From: Leptospirales bacterium
GTDB taxonomy: Bacteria > Spirochaetota > Leptospiria > Leptospirales > Leptonemataceae
Assembly (NCBI GenBank): GCA_019694685.1
Contig: JAIBBM010000004.1
Span: forward strand, 1 to 64,000
DNA length: 64,000 nt
Direction of reading: 5' to 3'
The translations under genes were made by a program, and so were the position numbers. A model generated the notes under the pieces. That model saw nothing but the letters and a program-made list of their open reading frames with translations, searched no databases and was not told the origin of the DNA. This document shows, piece after piece, positions 24,739 to 32,814 of this stretch (the first letter of the stretch is position 1; every line of letters starts with the position of its first letter).

Positions 24739-25941
24739 TCAGGGAATGCTCGATGTGCGCGCAGGAGTAAAGCCTGGATCTTTCCACGTGTCGAATACTT
24801 CGGGAAGCTGGTATTTCTTTTCTTTTTCAATTGCGTTCTTACTCAAAAACCATTCTGCATGAAAGTAGCAGATCCCGGCCGCTCCCATCGCACGGGCGCT
24901 CGTCAGTTGATGAAGAGCTACTTTAGGCGCAGGATTTTTGTAAATTCCAACACCGATGATCATTCTGTTGTTGATTTCTGGATCGAAGAATTGCGATACT
25001 CGTTGGTCGTGTAGAGTCTCTGTGTCGTAGTAAGCCATGAGGAACGCATAGTCAATGAGTCTCGATCGAAGCCATTCCGGCCACATTTGAAATACTCTCT
25101 CTTCCACCTTCATCTTGTTAGGCCATACGGCGGCAGATAGAATGCGCGATGGTCCGATGCGTCGGATCTCTTCTCGAATTTCAGATACCATCTGCGTTAC
25201 GTTCTCAGCTCGAGCCTTACGCATGGCCAGAATGTCAGGTGCTTTCCTGGGATCAGTGGGCAAGAGTGAATTGATTCCGAAGTCAAAGGGAGTGCCCGTC
25301 TGGGAAGAAGGGTATCGAATGTAATCCAGATGAATTCCATCTACCGGATACTTTGACAGAAGCTCGTGGACGACTTGCACATTGTATCGCCTAACGTCCT
25401 GGTTAGATGGATCAAGAAATGCACCTTCCACATCCGCTGCGCGCATTTCCCTTGCTGAATAGGTGAGCATGGATCTGCCGCTGCGATCCCGAAGAAACCA
25501 GTCCCTGTGTGCAAAGGCCAGGTGATTTTTGGGCGCAGTGCGCAGGCTTTCTCTGTCTGCTCCCAGAAAAACATTGATCCACGCATGAACAGATATGCCG
25601 TAAGGTTTTGCAACGCGAATGAATTCTGCCAGAGGGTCAAGCCCTGGTGCAATTCCGGCTGCGACCGGAACGAACTCGGACCGATAGTATGCGTCGCCGC
25701 GGCCTCTTACCTGGACGATCGCGGTATTGAACTTGTTTCTTCGCATCGATTCCACGATGGCACGAATGGACTCTGTGGTTTTGATAGAATCGCGTACGAT
25801 CCAGAGAGCACGAACTTCCCGAAGTGGCGTTACGGGTGAATAAGAACTCAGCGCCACATCATACGGACTGCTTTCCACGCTGCAGGTTGCGACAATGGCT
25901 ATGACGCTTGCGCAAATCAGTGGGAATCGTTTCAAGCTCAT
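24739..25941 (-). CDS. GHL10-type glycoside hydrolase-like protein
   Basis: 400 residues. A signal peptide or lipid anchor lies at the start (LICASVIAIVATCSVESS; Cys in a loose lipobox). The body is a TIM barrel of the DUF187/GHL10 family: REVRALWIVRDSIKT, NTAIVQVRGRGDAYYRSEF, GISVHAWINVFL, FLDPSNQDVRRY, and the catalytic-acid strand DGIHLDYIRYP, then FLMAYYDTE. Relatives are thought to cleave cell-envelope polysaccharide. Substrate not known. ATG 25941; divergent from the iron permease gene. Confidence 0.85.
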   Translation of the reverse strand: MSLKRFPLICASVIAIVATCSVESSPYDVALSSYSPVTPLREVRALWIVRDSIKTTESIRAIVESMRRNKFNTAIVQVRGRGDAYYRSEFVPVAAGIAPGLDPLAEFIRVAKPYGISVHAWINVFLGADRESLRTAPKNHLAFAHRDWFLRDRSGRSMLTYSAREMRAADVEGAFLDPSNQDVRRYNVQVVHELLSKYPVDGIHLDYIRYPSSQTGTPFDFGINSLLPTDPRKAPDILAMRKARAENVTQMVSEIREEIRRIGPSRILSAAVWPNKMKVEERVFQMWPEWLRSRLIDYAFLMAYYDTETLHDQRVSQFFDPEINNRMIIGVGIYKNPAPKVALHQLTSARAMGAAGICYFHAEWFLSKNAIEKEKKYQLPEVFDTWKDPGFTPARTSSIP

Positions 25942-26020
25942 GGGGCACTCCAGGCAACCCTGGTGGCCGCAGGATTCAACCAGAATTGGGAACGGACCGC
26001 AATCCCGATCTAATTGAGAC

Positions 26021-26035
26021 TGATTCTTAATATCA
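26021..26035. promoter_or_regulatory. Fur-box-like palindrome upstream of iron permease
   Basis: TGATTCTTAATATCA agrees with the 7-1-7 Fur consensus TGATAATNATTATCA at 12 of 14 defined positions. It sits 41 bases before the chosen start of the FTR1 gene (26077), where a repressor would block transcription. The position before an iron transporter supports the call. Binding in this organism is not shown. Confidence 0.5.
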
Positions 26036-26076
26036 GAATGGCTTGCCTGCCGTGCCCCATTTCAGAATCTTGTCTC

Positions 26077-27540
26077 ATGCGCACTGTTTGTCTGGCCTTC
26101 TGGGTTGTTTCTGCTCTGGCGTGGCCCGCGTTTGCTTCCCCTGTGGAGGATATGCGTGAGCTGGATTCCATCCTGGCGCGATCTGAGGAAGCACTGGCCA
26201 GAGGAGACCTGAAGGCAGCCCGGGCGCAGTACGAGTTGTGTGGCGATCGCTGGTTCGCAGTAGAGGACGGAGTGAAGCATCAATCGCGTCCTGCATACAA
26301 AGCGATAGAAAGTGCGATGGGGGATGTGCGCTTTGCGTTTACCGAACCCGGGCGACCAGATGAAATCCGTCGCTCGCTGGGAGCTCTTCGCAATGTAAAC
26401 GCTGCTTTCCTCGCAGGAAAGTTTGGCGCATCGCAAGAAGATTCCGGGGGCAAACAAATCGCTCAGGCTACGGTGCCCGAACTGCTGGTGATTCTTTCGC
26501 AAGTATCTGAAAGCATAGAGCGAAAGGACGCGGCCAGGGCAAAATTAGAATTTGATTCGTTTCAATCTGGTTGGCCGGATGTGGAGGGCTTCATTGGAAC
26601 CAAATCTCGTGATGACTACGTTCTGATTGAGAATCACATAACGACCGCGCAGGCGGCGCTTCGTTCCACGCCCGCCGATTATCAGATAGCAAGCCGTTCG
26701 GTGGAAATACTCAAAGACAAACTGCGACTATACTCTGCGTCGCAACGTTATACGATGCTCGACGCCGCCACGATCTTGATCCGCGAAGGTCTCGAAGCCC
26801 TCCTCGTCATTGTGGCACTGGCAGCCTTCCTGGAGAAGAGTGGTTCAGCGAATCGGAAGTCCTGGATCTGGGGCGGTTCATTGGTGGGAGTCGTCGTTTC
26901 AATTTTGTCCGGTGTCTTGATCCATCGTCTTTTCGCTGGCTTTGTTACGAATTCAAATCGTGAACTTGTAGAAGGCCTGACAGGGTTGTTTGCGGCCGCC
27001 ATGCTTTTGTATGTCAGTTACTGGCTTCATAGCAAGTCATCCCTGGCGTCGTGGCAGAATTATATCAAAGATCAGGTAACCTCCGCTCTTGCACGAGGAA
27101 GTCTCCTCTCTCTTGGATTTCTGGCGTTTCTTGCGGTGTTTCGCGAAGGAGCTGAGACGACTCTTTTCTATATTGGGATTGCTCCCGCCATTAGCCCTGT
27201 GGATCTTTTTTCTGGCATTGGAATTGGAGTCGCCGTGTTGACGTTAGCCGCTATTCTGATGCTCTTTGTCGGTCTGCGAATTCCGCTGCGTCCGTTTTTC
27301 CTTTTTACGGGGCTCCTGATCTACTACCTTGGATTCAAGTTTGTAGGCAGTGGAGTGCATGCACTGCAGATCGCAAATGTGCTGTCCGTGAATTCTTCCG
27401 AGCACCTGTGGTCCATTCCGTCTTTTGGCGTTTACCCTACCTGGGAGACAAGCGTTCCTCAGTTAATGCTTTTGATCCTGCTCGCTACGGCTGTACTATA
27501 TTCGCGAATGAGAAAGAATACTTCAGGAGGAACCACATGA
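26077..27540 (+). CDS. FTR1-family iron permease with periplasmic domain
   Basis: 487 residues: signal peptide, a periplasmic domain (about 20-225), then seven membrane helices. REGLEALL (236-243) and FREGAET (355-361) are the paired Arg-Glu-Gly-x-Glu iron-binding motifs of FTR1/EfeU, which moves ferric ion across the inner membrane. The periplasmic part contains two copies of a module with Trp59-x2-VE, Tyr74 and IE78, and again Trp166, VE169, Tyr182, IE185; the next gene codes for a third copy. ATG 26077 begins the signal peptide; an ATG at 26038 nearly touches the Fur-like site. The stop overlaps the next start as ATGA. Confidence 0.92.
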   Translation: MRTVCLAFWVVSALAWPAFASPVEDMRELDSILARSEEALARGDLKAARAQYELCGDRWFAVEDGVKHQSRPAYKAIESAMGDVRFAFTEPGRPDEIRRSLGALRNVNAAFLAGKFGASQEDSGGKQIAQATVPELLVILSQVSESIERKDAARAKLEFDSFQSGWPDVEGFIGTKSRDDYVLIENHITTAQAALRSTPADYQIASRSVEILKDKLRLYSASQRYTMLDAATILIREGLEALLVIVALAAFLEKSGSANRKSWIWGGSLVGVVVSILSGVLIHRLFAGFVTNSNRELVEGLTGLFAAAMLLYVSYWLHSKSSLASWQNYIKDQVTSALARGSLLSLGFLAFLAVFREGAETTLFYIGIAPAISPVDLFSGIGIGVAVLTLAAILMLFVGLRIPLRPFFLFTGLLIYYLGFKFVGSGVHALQIANVLSVNSSEHLWSIPSFGVYPTWETSVPQLMLLILLATAVLYSRMRKNTSGGTT

Positions 27541-27902
27541 AGAAAATAAATTTGGCAAAAGTAGTTTTGATGTGCGCGCTCGTGGCAACCGCATCTGCCT
27601 GCAAGAAAGAGGCGACAGAGGTTGTGGCGACTGGCACTGTGCTTGCGCTCAAAGGAGTGATTTCAGAGACTCTGGCCGCCAGTGATATGAAGAAAGCGGG
27701 CATTGCTTTTGCCGCCTTTGACGCAACCTGGGAGAATGTGGAGGATGGGGTCAAGGCAGCATCGCCTAATGCCTATAAGGATATCGAAAACGGCATGGAT
27801 GAAGTAAACATCGCAATCAAGAAGAACGATGCGGCAAAACTCAAGGAAGCAGGGGCAAAATTGCTCAAGACGTTAGACGATAACGCAGCCGCATTTAAAT
27901 AG
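27537..27902 (+). CDS. Lipoprotein partner of the iron permease
   Basis: 121 residues. Lipobox in ALVATASACKK predicts lipidation at Cys22. The mature part is helical and repeats the module found twice in the permease: W65-ENVE, Tyr80, IE84, with the same spacing of 15 residues between the two Glu as in the first permease copy. It probably binds iron or shields the permease in the periplasm; that is inference from similarity and coupling. Strong AGGAGG ribosome site at 27525-27530, and ATGA overlap with the permease. Confidence 0.85.
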   Translation: MKKINLAKVVLMCALVATASACKKEATEVVATGTVLALKGVISETLAASDMKKAGIAFAAFDATWENVEDGVKAASPNAYKDIENGMDEVNIAIKKNDAAKLKEAGAKLLKTLDDNAAAFK

Positions 27903-27956
27903 CATTTTGTGATTGCAGTACGGTATCGCAGCCTTGAACTAGAGCCGGGCACCTAT

Positions 27957-29033
27957 ATGAAATGGATTTCCCGGCTTTTGGTTCTCTGCTTTTCACTGAC
28001 TTCCGTTTTATCCTGCATCAAGATTCAGGCCAGCCCGTTTGATACTTCAAACGGTGGATACCTGGGAGCACTTGCTACGTATCTGGCAACCCTCTCTCAG
28101 CGCGGCATTGCATTTTCCGATTCCGCTATGGGAATGGAATCCCGCGGTGACGGTTCATGGACTGCGTTTTCTTTCACTGGACCGGCGAAGATCGTTCGAG
28201 TCGCCGCTGTGGGCACCACTTTGCTGGGGTTGGACGGAAGCACCGCAGGCGTGCTCTGGAAATCCACAAACTATGGAAGATCCTGGACTGCGCAGGGTGG
28301 GCTGGGAGCGGTTGCGTTCCAGCAAATTGCAGTTTGCGGAGCCGGGGTCTTGCTTGTTCAGACTCCAGGTGGATCCCTGGGCGCCTATTATTCGTCTGAC
28401 AGTGGTGTGACTTTTTCTCCTGTTACTGTGAATGCTACTTCTGCATTGACCGTTCTGGACGCAACATGCATCAACAATGTCTTTTATGTAAGCCACAGCG
28501 GTCCGCCAACGAACGTTAGTCGCTCTACGAACGGTAGTACGTGGGTGCTCGGAAGTCCGGCGCCGTCGTCTGCGGTTGCCGTCCTTTCCGGCACAGGTTC
28601 GAACCTGTTCGGGCAGGGCAGTGGATCTCCTCTTGTTTTTTCAAAGTCAACAGACGGCGGTTTGAGCTATAGCGCTGGAGATTCTGTTGCGAACTTCAGT
28701 GCGATGAGCGCGGCCACCATGTCCGGCACCACTGCTGTGTCGGTGGTGAAAGATGTGTCCCTCAATACGTGCAATTTCAGACGCAGCACATTCGGTGTGA
28801 GCGGATCCAATTCGAACGGTCTGACGTGCCCAAGCTGTACCAACTCAACCAATGTGAAGAGAATGATTCTTCTTAACGGCATGTTGATTGCCGTAGGCAC
28901 GATGGGTGCGTGTTCCGGCAATCCGCCGTTTGTGATGCGCTCCACTGATGCAGGGATGACAGTTTCCTCTGACACCATCCCATCCTCGATCCCGTCCAAC
29001 GGCATCCTCAACGATATCATCGCTGTTTATTGA
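27957..29033 (+). CDS. BNR/sialidase-like repeat lipoprotein
   Basis: 358 residues. The signal sequence ends SLTSVLSC (lipobox), followed by a SPFDTSNGGYLGALATYLA stretch seen in many Leptospira-type lipoproteins. The rest has BNR-like Asp-box elements: WKSTNYGRSWTA, YYSSDSGVTFSP, SRSTNGSTW, SKSTDGGLSY and MRSTDAGMTV, each S/T-x-D/N-x-G-x-T/S-W/F. This predicts a beta-propeller. Enzyme residues are not evident; a surface-binding role is more likely. ATG 27957. The next gene is a paralogue. Confidence 0.75.
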   Translation: MKWISRLLVLCFSLTSVLSCIKIQASPFDTSNGGYLGALATYLATLSQRGIAFSDSAMGMESRGDGSWTAFSFTGPAKIVRVAAVGTTLLGLDGSTAGVLWKSTNYGRSWTAQGGLGAVAFQQIAVCGAGVLLVQTPGGSLGAYYSSDSGVTFSPVTVNATSALTVLDATCINNVFYVSHSGPPTNVSRSTNGSTWVLGSPAPSSAVAVLSGTGSNLFGQGSGSPLVFSKSTDGGLSYSAGDSVANFSAMSAATMSGTTAVSVVKDVSLNTCNFRRSTFGVSGSNSNGLTCPSCTNSTNVKRMILLNGMLIAVGTMGACSGNPPFVMRSTDAGMTVSSDTIPSSIPSNGILNDIIAVY

Positions 29034-29035
29034 CT

Positions 29036-30112
29036 ATGAAGCAAAGAATTCTCGCGCTCGTTTTCTCTGCGCTTTGTTGTTGCAGATATTCCGATCGACC
29101 TGACACCACGTGGCTCTCGAGTCTTGCGTTCGCCGCGCCCTGGATGATGATTGCAACCGGAACCAATTGCACTGGCTGGTATTCTGTGAATGGGCGGACG
29201 TGGCAAAGTTTTCTTTTTCCAGGATGCACTACCGGAACGATCAGTAGCATCGCCTACGGAGCGGGGGCGTTTGTTGCCGTTGGTTCCACAAACGGAACTG
29301 CATGCGGTATATGGACGAGTACAGGAAAATATACTCCGCAGTGGACTCTGCAATCTTGCGGTCCTACTTCTGCACGAATGAGCGCTGTTGCGTTTGGCTC
29401 TGGATTTGCCGGAAATGAATTTGTCGCGGCGGGTGTCGCCACTGGTGCCAACTTTCAATCTGTTTCTTCCATGGATGCGGGGGTAACGTGGGTGGATGCA
29501 ACGATTACGGAAGCCGGGTCCGGGGCCGCAGTGGGGAGCCTTGTCTACTGGCCCACCGGACAATTGTTCATCGAAAGTTCAGGCACTCCGCAGAATACGC
29601 GAAGACGCTTTATCGGAGGCGGAACTACCTGGATAGACGGTGATAATCTGGGTGTACTGAATCCGAAAATCGCAACCGGCCCGACGCTTGCGAACGGAAG
29701 CGTGCGCGTCTATGACGCAGGCAATTCTCCGACAGTGATCCAGTACGGAGATGATGCGTTCGTTGGTGCACCAACCAATTTGTCGCCTAACGTCTTTGGA
29801 TCCGCGCTTCCTGTCGTAAATGACATGATCTACGGCGAAGGAAAGCGCATGGTTTTCGTTCGCGACACATGTGGCGTTACATTTACATCTTCGAGCAGTG
29901 CCGGGGATGCAAGTGGGTCTTATACTATGTCCAATTGCGTTTCCAATTTGAAAGCGGTGGGCTATCTTGATCCGTTCTTCATTGCAGGAACAGATGACGG
30001 ATCGTTCTATTATTCCGTAAGCGGGCTTCCGTCAGAATGGTCCAGAGCGTCAAGCGCCAGTTCTACTTCCGTGGTTCAGAGAATGGCAGGTAGATGGGGA
30101 CCCTTTAACTGA
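29036..30112 (+). CDS. BNR-like repeat lipoprotein, paralogue of upstream gene
   Basis: 358 residues, the same length as its neighbour. The N-terminus LALVFSALCCCRYS is a short signal with a Cys triplet where lipidation would occur. Propeller-like segments: TGWYSVNGRTWQSF, AYGAGAFVAVGSTN, AFGSGFAGNEFVAAG, SSMDAGVTWVDAT and FIAGTDDGSFYYSV. Function unknown. ATG at 29036 lies two bases past the previous stop (an in-frame TTG at 29030 overlaps it). It probably arose by tandem duplication with divergence and is co-transcribed. Confidence 0.7.
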   Translation: MKQRILALVFSALCCCRYSDRPDTTWLSSLAFAAPWMMIATGTNCTGWYSVNGRTWQSFLFPGCTTGTISSIAYGAGAFVAVGSTNGTACGIWTSTGKYTPQWTLQSCGPTSARMSAVAFGSGFAGNEFVAAGVATGANFQSVSSMDAGVTWVDATITEAGSGAAVGSLVYWPTGQLFIESSGTPQNTRRRFIGGGTTWIDGDNLGVLNPKIATGPTLANGSVRVYDAGNSPTVIQYGDDAFVGAPTNLSPNVFGSALPVVNDMIYGEGKRMVFVRDTCGVTFTSSSSAGDASGSYTMSNCVSNLKAVGYLDPFFIAGTDDGSFYYSVSGLPSEWSRASSASSTSVVQRMAGRWGPFN

Positions 30113-30157
30113 GTTTTTTGATCGAACAATACGACAGCACTCGTAGTCCATGACACT

Positions 30158-30991
30158 ATGAAACTCAGAATACTCTTAGTTGCATTTTCCATTTCAGTGG
30201 CTACACTGTTTGCCCAGGATGCCAGTCGTTTGAACAAACTGATCGATGGCCAGAGAAATGCTTTCGAATCAAAAAAGAAGGCACTGGCTCTAATAGAATC
30301 TGGTGCGTCCTTACTCAAGGAACAGAAATACAAAGACGCCGCATCCAGTTACCTCGCGGCACTGGAGCTGGATCCTTCTAATTCCGCCGCTTATTTCAGT
30401 TTTGCAACTGCATTGTCGGGCTCTGGCAGAATCGACGAATCGCGCAGAATCCTGACCGTTTTGTTTGAGTTCGCAACTCCAGAAGAGAAAAGTGCCATGA
30501 ATAGTAAGTTTGGCGCAGAGCGCTGGCCCGGAGGAGCTTTTGCTGGTTTTTCATCCGCATATTCCAAACAGACGTTAGCCGGCAATGGATGGGGTGCGGC
30601 GCCGGATGACCTCGAAGGGATCGTAACCAAAAAGGAGAGTGGCTTCTACACACTCGTGCACGCGAAGGCGAGCGAAGATGCGATCCGCGGAAATAGTGCC
30701 GGCATGATGCAGTCCACTTGCAGAAGAAGCGCAACTCTTGTAGGCGCCACTTCCGTTCTTGAATCCCTGGCTCGCTCTGCTTTGCGCGAGGCTAAGAAAG
30801 AGAACGGGACTGTTACCATGGGTTCGTATAGCTGCACAATTGCGAACGGTTCGGCTTCCTGCAGCGGCGTGGTACGAGGCCATTCCATTCTAGAGTGTTC
30901 GGGACGGGGGCCGGGCGGATCGTATGCCGAGTGCGATTGTACAGTTTATCTGCCCGTTCAACAGGGGAAGACGTCAGTGAAGGTTGATTGA
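30158..30991 (+). CDS. TPR-containing secreted protein with Cys-rich tail
   Basis: 277 residues with signal peptide MKLRILLVAFSISVATLFAQ. Residues 45-115 hold one or two TPRs (LLKEQKYKDAASSYLAALEL, SNSAAYFSFATALSGSGRID). The last 60 residues are Cys-rich: SYSCTIANGSASCSG, SILECSGRG, AECDCTVYL, probably a disulfide-bonded module. I recognise no family for the tail. Periplasmic or surface. Confidence 0.65.
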   Translation: MKLRILLVAFSISVATLFAQDASRLNKLIDGQRNAFESKKKALALIESGASLLKEQKYKDAASSYLAALELDPSNSAAYFSFATALSGSGRIDESRRILTVLFEFATPEEKSAMNSKFGAERWPGGAFAGFSSAYSKQTLAGNGWGAAPDDLEGIVTKKESGFYTLVHAKASEDAIRGNSAGMMQSTCRRSATLVGATSVLESLARSALREAKKENGTVTMGSYSCTIANGSASCSGVVRGHSILECSGRGPGGSYAECDCTVYLPVQQGKTSVKVD

Positions 30992-31041
30992 TTGCGTCAA
31001 ATTATTCTTGCTTGTTTGGCCGACCCATCGCGGTCTAGGGA

Positions 31042-31455
31042 ATGGTTTCGGGCAAAAGCAAGGAAGTGGAAGCATATCTGAAGTTGTTTTCGTCTTCTGA
31101 ACAAGCTCTCCTTGAAGAATTGAGGCAGATCATTCACTCCGTCGGCAAATTCGAAGAATGCATTTCGTACAAGATGCCTGCCTTCCGCTACAAGGAAGGA
31201 ATCGCCGCCGGGTTCCTCCTGTATCGCCATCATATAGGTTTCTATCCATTCAGTGGTGTGACTCTGCGAAATTTCAAAGAGGACATCAAGTCCTATAAAA
31301 GTACACCAGGAGCTCTCCAGCTTTCGCGCGAGAAGAAGCTGCCGCGAGGGTTGATCAAGAAAATTGTGCGGGCAAGAATGAAGGAAATCGATCAGAAATC
31401 CACAGGTAAGACTGCGAAATCTGTATCTGGCCGAGGTCGAAGTGCGAAATCTTAA
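31042..31455 (+). CDS. DUF1801 / YdhG-like protein
   Basis: 137 residues. The pattern EVEAYLKLFSSSEQALLEEL, FEECISYKMPAFRYKEG, GFYPFSG and LQLSREKKLPRGLIKKIV is that of DUF1801 (YdhG/YjdI-like, related to the frataxin-like iron chaperone YdhG of Bacillus). Cytoplasmic. The tail is Lys/Ser-rich. It overlaps the next gene by 14 bases. Confidence 0.85.
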   Translation: MVSGKSKEVEAYLKLFSSSEQALLEELRQIIHSVGKFEECISYKMPAFRYKEGIAAGFLLYRHHIGFYPFSGVTLRNFKEDIKSYKSTPGALQLSREKKLPRGLIKKIVRARMKEIDQKSTGKTAKSVSGRGRSAKS

Positions 31456-31792
31456 TCCGCTCTTGCTTGCTGGATTATTACTGTTTTCGTGTCGATCCCA
31501 AATGAACGAAGCCAATCCAGAAACTTTGCGCAAGGCTCTTCTTTCAAAGATTTCCCCTGGCACGAGTCTCGCGTCTGCGAAAGACAAAATGGTGGAGGAA
31601 GGATTCGTTTGCACAGAAATGAAGAATTCATCTTTTCAATCAGACAGGTTACATTCAGGAATCGACTATTTGTATTGTGATCGCAGCATATGCGGTAGCA
31701 GCATGGTTACGCGAAGAGACCAGGTTGCGGTCGTGCATCAGCGGGGAGTGGTGACAGAAATACTCGTTTCTACAGGGCTTGTTGGGCCGTAA
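31442..31792 (+). CDS. Small lipoprotein, unknown
   Basis: 116 residues beginning with GTG inside the DUF1801 gene. PLLLAGLLLFSC is a lipobox. The mature part has NPETLRKALLSKISPGTSLASA and then a domain with Cys pairs (FVCTEMKNSSF, DYLYCDRSICGSS) and a basic strand. The phrase PGTSLASAKDKMVEEGFVC resembles the small SmpA/DUF6393-like fold (beta-lactamase-inhibitor type), but no firm family is claimed. Confidence 0.6.
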   Translation: MRNLNPLLLAGLLLFSCRSQMNEANPETLRKALLSKISPGTSLASAKDKMVEEGFVCTEMKNSSFQSDRLHSGIDYLYCDRSICGSSMVTRRDQVAVVHQRGVVTEILVSTGLVGP

Positions 31793-31833
31793 GTTATTAC
31801 TTGCCTGATTTGCGGGCCACAGTATGGTCCGGC

Positions 31834-32517
31834 ATGTTCATTGGTCACTATGCTGCGTCTTTCGCACTGAAAAAAGTTTCTCCCCGGACTTCGCTGAGAG
31901 CGTTGCTGCTGGGGGTTCAATTCGTAGACATACTGTTTATGATCTTTATCTTATTTGGAATTGAACGCATGCGTTTGATTCCTGGGACAACGGCATCGAA
32001 TTCATTGAAGCTCGATTTCATGCCTTACACGCATAGTTTGCTTGGAACGTTTTTGTGGGCCGTGGGTGCGTTCGTTTTGTTTCGCTTCGCTTTGCTCAGA
32101 AAATCAGGTTATGAGAATCACACCAGAAACCTGATTTCGTTTGCTGTGGCCATTGCAGTTCTTTCCCACTATTTTTTCGACGTACCCATGCACCTGCGTG
32201 ATCTTCCTCTTGCAGGGGATGATTCATACAAACTGGGTCTGGCCCTATGGAACAATCGCATCGCGGCCGTGTCTCTTGAATTCTTTCTGACTCTGGGAAT
32301 GTTTGCAGTCTACCTGACAGCAAGTAAACCAGGCCAGGGTTTCGCCGGAAAATATGGCATGCCCATTTTCGGAGCTGCTCTTCTTGTGATTTGCGTGCTG
32401 CAATATATCATACCACCGCCGACTACCATCATCGAGTTATCCTCTCAGGCGCTTGCATCGTACATTGGCATTGGCCTTGTGGGAGGGTGGCTGGATCAGA
32501 AGAGAGTATATTCGTAA
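31834..32517 (+). CDS. Integral membrane protein, unknown
   Basis: 227 residues with six predicted membrane helices. It opens MFIGHYAASFALKKVSPRTS, then LGVQFVDILFMIFILFGIE, a typical beginning of bacterial inner-membrane proteins annotated as permease-like or hydrolase-like (a His in helix 1, Asp in helix 2). YTHSLLGTFLWAVGAFVLF and LSHYFFDVPMHLRDLPL add more His/Asp within membrane segments, which could bind a metal. No reaction is known. An in-frame TTG at 31801 is a possible longer start. Confidence 0.75.
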   Translation: MFIGHYAASFALKKVSPRTSLRALLLGVQFVDILFMIFILFGIERMRLIPGTTASNSLKLDFMPYTHSLLGTFLWAVGAFVLFRFALLRKSGYENHTRNLISFAVAIAVLSHYFFDVPMHLRDLPLAGDDSYKLGLALWNNRIAAVSLEFFLTLGMFAVYLTASKPGQGFAGKYGMPIFGAALLVICVLQYIIPPPTTIIELSSQALASYIGIGLVGGWLDQKRVYS

Positions 32518-32520
32518 ACG

Positions 32521-32784
32521 CTAACCTGCTATCCACGTCGCGCAAGAAATGAGCAGCAAGCCCAGCCATACAAATGACCACGGAAATGGGAACACCCAGG
32601 ACTGAAGGAAGGATTTTGAGCGTCCCAGACTCAAGACCAGGATGACTCCGGGGAAGCAAGTTACCAGGAGAATCGCCCACAACAGGCCGTGGTCCCTGTA
32701 GGTTTCCTTTAGTAGAAAGACAAAACCAAAAAGGAAAATAGGAACACCCGCGATAAAAAGTAGACTGGCGATGACAGTGCGCAT
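32521..32784 (-). CDS. Small membrane protein, unknown
   Basis: 87 residues with three hydrophobic stretches (ASLLFIAGVPIFLFGFVFLL, LLWAILLVTCFPGVILVL, FVWLGLLLISCATWIAG). No family recognised. It follows the SDR gene at 32815 by 30 bp on the same strand, so it is probably the last gene of that unit. Convergent with the membrane protein gene ending at 32517. Confidence 0.6.
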   Translation of the reverse strand: MRTVIASLLFIAGVPIFLFGFVFLLKETYRDHGLLWAILLVTCFPGVILVLSLGRSKSFLQSWVFPFPWSFVWLGLLLISCATWIAG

Positions 32785-32814
32785 TTTGCGTTCGAATGTT
32801 TCGCAAAACCTGTA

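Noticed and set aside
31558..31573. TGGCACG-AGTC-TCGCG, a near sigma-54 match
   Set aside because: It is within a lipoprotein gene and the -12 element lacks the TTGC core.
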